Made by a program: the position numbers and the translations under genes
Part shown: positions 7,162 to 13,213 of the stretch, one piece after another
Numbering within the stretch: position 1 is the first letter of the stretch
Layout of the letters: each line of letters starts with the position of its first letter
NCBI GenBank assembly: GCA_031371425.1
Contig: JANMJO010000277.1
Location: 1-17,725, forward strand
Reading direction: 5' to 3'
Length of the DNA: 17,725 nt
Origin: JAFMIX01 sp031371425
GTDB taxonomy: Bacteria > Verrucomicrobiota > Verrucomicrobiia > Limisphaerales > JAFMIX01
The notes under the pieces: model-generated
What the model saw: the letters and a program-made list of their open reading frames with translations, nothing else
The model's database searches: none
Told to the model about the DNA's origin: nothing

Positions 7162-8679
7162 TTATCCACCCGCCGCCCACGCCCGCACCAGAGCCGGAAA
7201 CCGGCAGCCATCACACGCCGCATTCGAGCCGTCGCAGAAATCACGCACAACCTGCAGCAAACCCTGCTGCGCCGCCGCGCCCGACAGGATTTTGGAGGAA
7301 CGGCGTGTCGCCGTCCCCAATAATCTTTGCCGCGCCAGTTTCAACACCGCGTTGTCCTCCGCCGCCGGCCATGCGAAATAACGCCGCTCAATCTCCCGTT
7401 GCAGCGCCGCGTTCCCGCCCTCGCTCGCCCGCGACCACAGCCACGGCAGCACCACGTTCACCGCCAGATCCGTGATACGCGTCGCACCCAGCAGCAACTG
7501 CGGTTTGGTGAGCCGCGCCGAATGCATCGTCCAATGCCACGACCAGAAATCATCGCGCCCGACTTGAAGAATTTGCAGCAGCGAATCAACCAACTTGGCA
7601 GGGCTGACCTGCCGGTCAGCCTGGGAGGGACGGCGTGTCGCCGTCCCAATATTTTCCGCCACGCACCACCGCCCCAGCTTCGCCGGCAAATCGTCCGCCG
7701 CCAACCAGTGCGCCGCGAGCGCGAGCCGCCGTTGCGGATGATTCGCCGGGCGCAAGCCGTTGAACTTCCACGCCGCTCGCGGCAACACCGCGCCGCCGAA
7801 CTCCTCCCGCTCGCGCCACCACGAATCCCACACGCGCCGCAGATAATCATCCGCGCCCGCCTGCGCCCGCGTCGGCTCGGTCGGCAGCAGTCCCGCCACG
7901 CCGAGCAAGCGCGATTGCAGCGTGAGCGCGTCCGGTTTTTTTCCCGCGATCAGTTGCGTGCGCAACTCCGCGAGCCGTAGCATCGGCCAGACGTTCTGCT
8001 TGTAGCCGAGTGCGCGGAAAAGTCCCTCCCACAACGCCTGCTCCCAGCCCGACTCCCTCGCGCGTGCCGAGAACCACGCCGCCTTGCCTCGCAACCGCAC
8101 CAGCGCGGCTTGCTGCAACAGTGCGGTCAACTTTTCCGGCGGCAACTCGCGCAGCGGCGCGGAGCAGCGCCCGCGAAAATTCTCCGGCAGCTCTTCCGCC
8201 GCCGCGCTGCCGAACCACAAGTCCAGTTCCCGCAACGGCGCATCCAGCAGACCCTGCAGACTCAAGGTTGGCAGTTCCGCCTTCAGCCGGCCCGAACCGG
8301 TTGAAGCTGGAACTCCCAGCGGGCGCTCCCACACGACGTGCAGAATCACGCCCTTGAAATTCGGATTCCCCTCATGCCCGTGCGCACGCCAGCCTCCGGA
8401 AACCAAATCCACCTCCACATCGCCGGAGCGCGACGGCTCATCGCCGAACTGGATGACCGCGCCGTGAAAGTCCGGCCCCGCCTCCCTGTTTTTGAAACCC
8501 GGATGAATCACCCGCACGCTGCGCCCGTCCAAAGTCGTCAATCGGTCGCGCAAGAGACGCTGCTGCTGCCAGACGGCTTGCAGGAGTTTTTCCGGCGGCG
8601 TGGCGGCATCACCCTCGCGCAAGAACATTGCGTTGCCCGACTCGGCGCGCCATTTGTCGTAGAAGTTTATCGGCGACAT
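7162..8679 (-). CDS. DUF2851 family protein
   Basis: A 505-residue soluble protein matching DUF2851, a family without assigned function. The N-terminal half carries the family's conserved stretches: VIHPGFKNREAGPDFHGAVI (57-76), GDVEVDLVSGGWRAHGHEG (86-104) and FKGVILHVVWERP (108-120), rich in conserved Asp, Glu and His. The C-terminus has a cysteine pair in CDGSNAACDGCRFP. The ATG at 8679 (MSPINFYDKW) is preferred over a TTG 39 nt upstream. Oddity: two palindromic repeats sit in the C-terminal half, both read as GTATRR (from residues 345 and 455). The rest of the reading frame is uninterrupted. It is divergent from the HtrA-like gene and convergent with infC. Function unknown; a nuclease-like role would be a guess. 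Confidence 0.9.
   Translation of the reverse strand: MSPINFYDKWRAESGNAMFLREGDAATPPEKLLQAVWQQQRLLRDRLTTLDGRSVRVIHPGFKNREAGPDFHGAVIQFGDEPSRSGDVEVDLVSGGWRAHGHEGNPNFKGVILHVVWERPLGVPASTGSGRLKAELPTLSLQGLLDAPLRELDLWFGSAAAEELPENFRGRCSAPLRELPPEKLTALLQQAALVRLRGKAAWFSARARESGWEQALWEGLFRALGYKQNVWPMLRLAELRTQLIAGKKPDALTLQSRLLGVAGLLPTEPTRAQAGADDYLRRVWDSWWREREEFGGAVLPRAAWKFNGLRPANHPQRRLALAAHWLAADDLPAKLGRWCVAENIGTATRRPSQADRQVSPAKLVDSLLQILQVGRDDFWSWHWTMHSARLTKPQLLLGATRITDLAVNVVLPWLWSRASEGGNAALQREIERRYFAWPAAEDNAVLKLARQRLLGTATRRSSKILSGAAAQQGLLQVVRDFCDGSNAACDGCRFPALVRAWAAGG
7297..7317. repeat. Palindrome in the DUF2851 coding sequence, copy 1
   Basis: GGAACGGCG, TGT, CGCCGTCCC: a 9-bp stem with one mismatch. On the coding strand it reads GGG ACG GCG ACA CGC CGT TCC, which is G-T-A-T-R-R-S from residue 455. 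The similarity with copy 2 extends into the flanks (GGAGG before, AATA after). Confidence 0.85.
7627..7647. repeat. Palindrome in the DUF2851 coding sequence, copy 2
   Basis: GGGACGGCG, TGT, CGCCGTCCC: a perfect 9-bp stem. On the coding strand it reads G-T-A-T-R-R-P from residue 345, in the same one of six possible frames as copy 1. The two copies are 330 bp apart in one gene. Confidence 0.85.
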
Positions 8680-8795
8680 GCTGAACTGTCTTTTGCGCGG
8701 ACAAGTTTGCAAAGTCAAGCCGCCGCGCGTAAAATTTGCGGCGAGTGGGACGCCGTGTGATTGAACAAAATGAATCAGCCAACTGTCGGGAAACT

Positions 8796-10211
8796 ATGAA
8801 CTCGTTGATGAAAACAATCTGGATTTGCGCCCTCGCGCTCGCCGCCGCGTCCGCGTCCGCCGTGAACATCGAGCCGAAAGCCGTTCCAGAACTCAAGCTC
8901 ACCCGCGAAATCCCCGATGACGTCCGCCGCGACAACGTCGTCAACGCCGTCGAGCGAGCCATGCCCAGCGTCGTCAACATCGCCACCGAAACGCTCGTGA
9001 GTGTGCGCGACCCCTTCGAGCAATTCTTCCAGGAATTCTGGACGCCCTACCACCAGCAGCAGCGCGTCAGCTCCCAATACAACCTCGGCTCGGGCGTCAT
9101 CATTGACGAGGATGGCTACCTGCTCACCAACGACCACGTCGTGCGCCGCGCCGATAAAATCCAAATCCAGCTCGTCACCAGCAAAGACGTTTACGAAGCC
9201 AAGCTCATCGCCAGCGACGCGAAGAACGACATCGCGCTCCTCAAAATCAACGCGCCGCCGGGAACAAAATTCACCGCCATCAAGTTCGCGCCCGACGACG
9301 ACCTACTGCTCGGCGAAACCGTCCTCGCCCTCGGTAATCCCTTCGGCCTCGGCGGCTCCGTCAGCCGCGGCATCTTGAGTTCCAAGAGCCGCATCCGCCC
9401 CACCGCCGGACAGGATTTGGAAATCCCGAACTGCCTCCAGACCGACGCCGCCATCAACCCCGGCAACTCCGGCGGCCCGCTCGTGAACCTGCGCGGCGAA
9501 CTCATCGGCGTGAACGTCGCCGTGCTAGAACAATCCGGCGGCCGCATCGCACGCGGCATCGGCTTTGCCGTTCCCATCCAGCTCGTCACCGAGGCGCTCG
9601 GCCACGCCTTCACGCCCGAATCCACGCGCCAGCTCTGGTTTGGCGCACAGGTCAAGCCCGGCGAAACCCCGATCACCATCGCCTCCGTGCAGCCCGGCAG
9701 CCCCGCCTCGCTCGCCGGCCTGAAGGTCGGCGATGCCATCCTGCAAGTGAACCACCAGACACCCCGCAGCTTCATCAACTTCAACGAACTCCTCGCCGCC
9801 AGCACGCAACCGAAAGTGCCGTTCACCATCCAACGCCTCGGCGAAACGCAGCAGCTCACCGTCACGCTCGTGCCGGAAAAAGATTTCTTCAACGCCGACC
9901 TCGTGCAGCGACGCCTCGGCATCACCTTGCAGGAAATCACCCCGCAGCTCGCGCAAACCCTCGGCCTCGGCACCACCACCGGATTCATCGTCGCCGGCGT
10001 GGAGACGAACAGCCCCGCCGCCGCGAGCCTGCAACACGGCGCAGTCATCACCGCCATTGACGGGCAACTGGCCGCCGACATCACCGCCATCGCCAAAATT
10101 CTCCACGCCAAATCCAAGGGCGAAACCACGCGGCTCGGCGTGGTGCTGCAACAGAAGCAAGGCAACTTCGTGCTCTACCGGCAAGGCGTCGTGGAAATCC
10201 CCGTGCGCTGA
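8796..10211 (+). CDS. Secreted HtrA/DegP-like serine protease with two PDZ domains
   Basis: A 471-residue protein expected to act outside the cytoplasmic membrane in protein quality control. The signal peptide is residues 1-22 (MNSLMKTIWICALALAAASA, then SA), with cleavage likely before VNIEP. The trypsin-like domain has the full catalytic triad: H114 in TNDHVV, D145 in NDIALLKI and S225 in NPGNSGGPL. The HtrA sequence LQTDAAINPGNSGG is intact, as is the family's LGNPFGLGGSVSRGI segment. PDZ1 lies at about 285-365 (PGSPASLAGLKVGDAIL) and PDZ2 at about 370-465 (NSPAAASLQHGAVITAIDG). The ATG at 8796 is chosen because it starts a proper signal peptide; a TTG at 8736 would bury it. Normal family length. 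It is transcribed away from DUF2851, and no terminator is visible after it. Confidence 0.95.
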   Translation: MNSLMKTIWICALALAAASASAVNIEPKAVPELKLTREIPDDVRRDNVVNAVERAMPSVVNIATETLVSVRDPFEQFFQEFWTPYHQQQRVSSQYNLGSGVIIDEDGYLLTNDHVVRRADKIQIQLVTSKDVYEAKLIASDAKNDIALLKINAPPGTKFTAIKFAPDDDLLLGETVLALGNPFGLGGSVSRGILSSKSRIRPTAGQDLEIPNCLQTDAAINPGNSGGPLVNLRGELIGVNVAVLEQSGGRIARGIGFAVPIQLVTEALGHAFTPESTRQLWFGAQVKPGETPITIASVQPGSPASLAGLKVGDAILQVNHQTPRSFINFNELLAASTQPKVPFTIQRLGETQQLTVTLVPEKDFFNADLVQRRLGITLQEITPQLAQTLGLGTTTGFIVAGVETNSPAAASLQHGAVITAIDGQLAADITAIAKILHAKSKGETTRLGVVLQQKQGNFVLYRQGVVEIPVR

Positions 10212-10259
10212 GCGGAAGGTAGCTCTTGCGCCAGACCGTTAATCGGCTAAAATTCACTC

Positions 10260-10451
10260 GTGAGTTTCGAGCAGATCAAACACGAAGTGGCATTGCTGGA
10301 CGAGCAACAGCAGGCGGATTTGATTTCCTACACCTTGCAGTTGCGTTACGCGCACGACGCCAGCTATCACCACGAAGTCACAGACCGCCTTAACGACACC
10401 GACAAATCCCACTGGCTAACGCCGGACGAATTTGAGCGCCGCCTAAATTAA
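10260..10451 (+). CDS. Small protein, probable antitoxin of a RelE/ParE-type pair
   Basis: 63 residues from a GTG start (MSFEQIKHEVALLDEQQQ...). It is acidic, probably helical, and ends SHWLTPDEFERRLN, the kind of short acidic tail seen in addiction-module antitoxins. It has no recognisable DNA-binding fold, so autoregulation is uncertain. It starts 48 nt after the HtrA stop and ends 5 nt before the next gene, which looks like a RelE/ParE toxin. That order and spacing are typical of type II toxin-antitoxin operons. No strong Shine-Dalgarno is seen. The antitoxin call rests mostly on the neighbour. Confidence 0.7.
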   Translation: MSFEQIKHEVALLDEQQQADLISYTLQLRYAHDASYHHEVTDRLNDTDKSHWLTPDEFERRLN

Positions 10452-10456
10452 GTTCC

Positions 10457-10711
10457 ATGCGGCCCTACACGGTCTTCATCAACGAACAGGCTCTTGCCGC
10501 TGCACCACGTTCTGGAACACAGCTTGAAAGCGTGATGAGATTTATCCGCGCCCTGGCTGACAACCCCAATACCGCCGGAGATTTTACGGAAAAAGACAAC
10601 GCCAATCGCGTTCTTCAAGTGAAAATAATCGGGCGTTACGCCGTCACGTTTTGGGCCGACCACGCGGTTTCAGAAATAAAAGTCACCCACATAAAATCGG
10701 CGGATAAATGA
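10457..10711 (+). CDS. RelE/ParE-family toxin-like protein
   Basis: 84 residues. The second half, FTEKDNANRVLQVKIIGRYA then VTFWADHAVSEIKVTHI, is the strand-rich core of RelE/ParE-type toxins, with an alternating hydrophobic pattern and a basic KIIGRY segment. RelE members cut mRNA on the ribosome and ParE members poison gyrase; which applies cannot be told here. It starts at an ATG 5 nt after the small upstream gene, with which it should be co-transcribed. Its length is slightly short for the family (about 85-100). The N-terminal half (residues 1-40) is helical and less conserved. Nearby HtrA and ABC genes are probably unrelated. Confidence 0.75.
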   Translation: MRPYTVFINEQALAAAPRSGTQLESVMRFIRALADNPNTAGDFTEKDNANRVLQVKIIGRYAVTFWADHAVSEIKVTHIKSADK

Positions 10712-10988
10712 GCTGCCGACTCGTCGGAGCGCGGCTGTGTCATCCTCAACCAGCCGCAACACATCGGAAATTTCTGCGAAACCACCCACCCACCGTAACG
10801 GCGTCTCGGCAGAGAGCCGGAATGTTTTGGGGATTCAAGAATGCGGCTTTCTGCCGAAAGCCGCTACGCTCTGGCGCGGCAGTTACCCCCACGTTTTGTC
10901 CCGCCGCCAACGAACCCGCGCGGAATTTTTGTTCGCCGAGACGCGACTTCTCCAGTTAAGCTCCGCGCCGGTTCACAAAAGCCGTCCG
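10712..10988. other. Intergenic region with palindromes upstream of the ABC cassette
   Basis: 277 bp between the toxin and the ATPase. It contains GCGGCTG (10731-10737) facing CAGCCGC (10751-10757), and the hairpin at 10843-10864. A frame continuous with the ATPase runs through it from 10737, but the translation is repeat-derived. A promoter for the ABC cassette should lie here; I cannot place it. Confidence 0.5.
10843..10864. repeat. Perfect 9-bp hairpin
   Basis: GCGGCTTTC, TGCC, GAAAGCCGC: a perfect stem with a 4-nt loop and no T-run. It lies 125 nt upstream of the ATPase start. It is likely another dispersed palindrome, or else a leader structure of the ABC operon. Confidence 0.6.
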
Positions 10989-11939
10989 ATGATTGAAGTT
11001 TCCGAATTAACCAAGCGCTACGCTGGCCACACCGCCGTGGCCGGCATCTCGTTCCACGTCAAGCGCGGCGAAATCGTCGGCCTGCTCGGCCCGAACGGCG
11101 CGGGCAAGAGCACCACCATGCGCATCCTCTCCGGCTTCCTGCCCGCCACGAGCGGCACGGTGCGCGTGGCGGGCTTCGATGTCGTCACGCAGTCGGATGA
11201 GGTGCGCCGCCGCATCGGCTACATGCCGGAGAACAACCCGCTCTATCCCGAAATGCGCGTCCGCGAATACCTCAAGTTCCGCGCGCGCATCAAAGGCTTG
11301 AGCCGTCAGCGCGCCAACGCCCGTGTGGACACCGTTCTTCAGCAATGTTCGCTCGCTGATGTCAGCAAGAAAATCATCGACCATCTTTCCAAAGGCTACC
11401 GCCAGCGCGTCGGCCTCGCAGACGCGCTCGTGCACGAGCCGGAACTCATCATCCTCGACGAGCCGACCCTCGGCCTCGACCCGAACCAGATCCGCTCCGT
11501 GCGCCAGCTCATCAAGGACCTGGCGCAGAAGCACACCGTCCTCATCTCCACCCATCTGCTGCACGAGGCGGAACTGACGTGCCACCGCATGATCATTCTG
11601 CGCGAGGGAAAAATCCTGGCCGAGGGCACGCCCGACAATCTCCAGCAGACCATGAGCAAGAGCGTGCAAGTCATCGCCGAAATCGCCGCGCCGGAGGCCG
11701 AGTTGAAAAAGTGCTGGGATGAAATGCCCGAAGTCGCGCTGTTCGACATCGTCGCCGTGGACGGCGGGTTTCAGCGGTGCGCCCTCACGCCGCGCGACGG
11801 GACAGATCTGCGCCCGCAAGTTTTCGCACTGGCCAAACAGCGCGGCTGGGCGCTGCGCGAACTCACGCGCAACCGGCATTCGCTCGAAGACATCTATGTG
11901 CGCCTCACCCGGCAGCATGACGAGGAGGATGAGATTTGA
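10989..11939 (+). CDS. ABC transporter ATP-binding protein, GldA-like
   Basis: A 316-residue cytosolic ATPase. Walker A is GPNGAGKST (34-42), the signature motif is LSKGYRQRVGLA (133-144) in place of the canonical LSGGQ, and Walker B is LIILDEP (153-159) followed by TLGLDPNQ (D-loop region). The switch histidine is in ISTHLLHEAE. LSKGY and the YMPENNPLYPEMRVREYLKF stretch are typical of the GldA/ABC-2 drug- and gliding-type ATPases. A C-terminal domain of about 90 residues follows the core. The ATG at 10989 begins MIEVSELTKRY, the standard family N-terminus; longer in-frame starts upstream translate repeat DNA. It should pair with the permease at 12460, but 520 bp of repeats separate them. 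Confidence 0.95.
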   Translation: MIEVSELTKRYAGHTAVAGISFHVKRGEIVGLLGPNGAGKSTTMRILSGFLPATSGTVRVAGFDVVTQSDEVRRRIGYMPENNPLYPEMRVREYLKFRARIKGLSRQRANARVDTVLQQCSLADVSKKIIDHLSKGYRQRVGLADALVHEPELIILDEPTLGLDPNQIRSVRQLIKDLAQKHTVLISTHLLHEAELTCHRMIILREGKILAEGTPDNLQQTMSKSVQVIAEIAAPEAELKKCWDEMPEVALFDIVAVDGGFQRCALTPRDGTDLRPQVFALAKQRGWALRELTRNRHSLEDIYVRLTRQHDEEDEI

Positions 11940-11980
11940 TGATTTCAATTCACCCAACCACTTCAGTTCGGACGGCGGCT

Positions 11981-12021
11981 TCCCCCTCACCCCGCCCCTC
12001 TCCCACCGGGAGAGGGAGAAC
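11981..12021. repeat. REP-like hairpin, left copy
   Basis: CCCTCTCCC (11996-12004), ACC, GGGAGAGGG (12008-12016), preceded by CCCCCTCACCCC. It is an inverted relative of the copy at 12367-12405. This kind of CCTCACCC..CCCTCTCCC/GGGAGAGGG sequence is a widespread bacterial extragenic palindrome. Confidence 0.75.
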
Positions 12022-12114
12022 CGCATCCAGCCACACCCGATGTGCTGCCGCTGGATTTGCCAACCGCATTGCCCAAGGGTGTGACTGGAACTGCCGCGCA
12101 TGGCGAAAGAAAAC

Positions 12115-12181
12115 GGAGCACCGAGCATTGCTCGGCAAGACCGCCGCAATGCCCATCATGCCGAGCAATGCTCGGCGCTCC
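12115..12181. repeat. GGAGC-CCGAGCATTGCTCGG palindromic element nested in the larger one
   Basis: Two inverted 22-nt arms with one mismatch: 12115-12136 (core CCGAGCATTGCTCGG) and 12160-12181 (core CCGAGCAATGCTCGG). Each arm is itself palindromic. It lies in the segment interrupting the left arm of the 12077-12334 element. CGCA on either side (12097-12100, 12200-12203) may be the insertion duplication. Confidence 0.75.
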
Positions 12182-12220
12182 ACCAGTGCGACCACGACAC
12201 GCAGCGGAGGCTGCTCCCAA

Positions 12221-12293
12221 GTTGGAGTTCACGCTTTAGCGTGTCGGGGCGATGTCCAGCGTGACGGGCACAAGCTAAAGCTTGAACTCCAAC
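12221..12293. repeat. GTTGGAGTTCA..GCTTTAGC inverted-repeat core, copy B
   Basis: GTTGGAGTTCACGCTTTAGC opens the left arm and CTTGAACTCCAAC closes the right; arms of 23 nt differ at two positions. It is 73 bp long, the same as copy C (16581-16653), with arms identical to that copy and a partly different centre. It is the inner part of the 12077-12334 element. Confidence 0.85.
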
Positions 12294-12366
12294 TCGGAGC
12301 GAGCCTCCGCTGCGCGGCACTTCCAGTTACACCCATTGCCCAACCACCCGCGAGCGCGGCAACCTG

Positions 12367-12405
12367 TTCCCTCTCCCCAAGGGAGAGGGCTAGGGTGAGG
12401 GGAAA
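12367..12405. repeat. REP-like hairpin, right copy
   Basis: CCCTCTCCC (12369-12377), CAA, GGGAGAGGG (12381-12389), then CTAGGGTGAGGGGAAAC. Its reverse complement aligns with the left copy at 11981-12021, so the two bracket the inner elements in opposite orientation. Confidence 0.75.
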
Positions 12406-12459
12406 CAAAACATCCAGACTCACCTTGAGGTTGGTGAGATCGGAGAAGCTGAACCAAGC

Positions 12460-13212
12460 ATGAACGCCTACCTCACACTCACCCGCCGCGAACTCGCCGC
12501 GTATTTCATCTCCATGACCGGCTACGTCGTCATCGCCGCCGCCGTGTTTCTGACGGGCTTGAGCTTCACCGTGCTGCTCGTGAAGTTGCAGGACGCGCCC
12601 ACGCCCGCGCCGTTGACGGAACTGTTCTTCGCCACGCCGTTCTTCTGGCTCATCGTCCTGCTCGCCGCGCCGGTAATCACGATGCGACTCTTCGCACAGG
12701 AACGATCTACCGGCACGTTTGAAACGCTCATGACTGCGCCCGTCAGCGACCGGCAGGTGGTGTTGGCCAAATTCACCGCCGCATGGATTTTCTATCTGCT
12801 GATGTGGCTGCCGCTGCTCGCCAGCATCCTCATCCTGCGCCGCTTCACCAGCAACCCCACCGCGCTGGATGCCGGCACGCTCGCCGGCACATTCCTCGGC
12901 ATCGCGCTACTGGGCGGCGTGTTCATGGCGGGCGGATTGTTCGCGTCATCGGTCACGCGCAGCCAGATTATCGCGGCGATACTTTGTCTCGCGGGCGGCG
13001 TCACGTTGTTTCTGTTGAGCTTTCTCGGCGACCGCTTCGATGCCGCCAGCGGCGGGTTGGCGCAAGTGTGCAATTACCTCAACCTCTTTGACCACATGAA
13101 CGACTTCGCGCGCGGAGTGGTGGACACGCGCCCCGTAATTTTCTACTTGAGCCTGACCGCGCTGTTTTTGTTCCTCACCCTGCGCGTCGTGGAAAGCCGC
13201 CGCTGGAGATAA
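12460..13212 (+). CDS. ABC-2 type permease, GldF-like
   Basis: A 250-residue integral membrane protein with six predicted helices (about 18-40, 58-78, 105-127, 143-163, 168-190, 224-243). The segment RLFAQERSTGTFETLMTAPV (76-95), followed by SDRQVVLAKF, is the conserved ABC-2/GldF cytoplasmic loop that couples to the ATPase. Members export lipids, drugs or polysaccharide, or support gliding in Bacteroidota; the substrate here is unknown. It starts at an ATG 520 nt after the ATPase stop, with a distant GGAG at 12442. It ends 1 nt before the GldG-like gene, so the two are translationally close. If the repeat stack acts as a terminator, this gene may need its own promoter. Confidence 0.93.
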   Translation: MNAYLTLTRRELAAYFISMTGYVVIAAAVFLTGLSFTVLLVKLQDAPTPAPLTELFFATPFFWLIVLLAAPVITMRLFAQERSTGTFETLMTAPVSDRQVVLAKFTAAWIFYLLMWLPLLASILILRRFTSNPTALDAGTLAGTFLGIALLGGVFMAGGLFASSVTRSQIIAAILCLAGGVTLFLLSFLGDRFDAASGGLAQVCNYLNLFDHMNDFARGVVDTRPVIFYLSLTALFLFLTLRVVESRRWR

Positions 13213-13213
13213 C

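Larger units (their letters stand above)
12077..12334. mobile_element. Non-coding long-armed palindromic element (MITE-like) with 9-bp target duplication
   Basis: The element starts GGGTGTGACTGGAACTGCCG and ends with the inverted form (...CCAGTTACACCC). It is flanked by the exact direct repeat ATTGCCCAA at 12068-12076 and 12335-12343. If the segment 12101-12203 is removed, the left arm (12077-12100 plus 12204-12243) and the right arm (12271-12334) are both 64 nt and pair at 55 of 64 positions by eye. The innermost arm parts are the GTTGGAGTTCA..GCTTTAGC units (12221-12293). It encodes no transposase, so it would have to be mobilised from elsewhere. The related copy is at 16551-16694. Confidence 0.75.
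11940..12459. other. 520-bp stack of palindromic elements inside the ABC operon
   Basis: No gene is supported here. From outside in: two inverted REP-like hairpins (11981-12021, 12367-12405), a long-armed element with a flanking 9-bp duplication (12077-12334), and a second palindromic element within its left arm (12115-12181). The last 50 bp before the permease (CTCACC/GGTGAG at 12419-12438, GGAG at 12442) are probably original spacer. Open frames through this region are repeat translations. Confidence 0.8.

Noticed and set aside
10737..10988. 84-codon N-terminal extension of the ABC ATPase
   Set aside because: The translation comes from palindromic intergenic DNA. MIEVSELTKRY at 10989 is the standard family start.
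11007..12149. 380-codon minus-strand open frame
   Set aside because: It is the complement of the ABC ATPase plus repeat DNA, with no recognisable motif.
11936..12463. 175-codon plus-strand open frame between ATPase and permease
   Set aside because: It consists entirely of the REP-like and nested palindromic elements.
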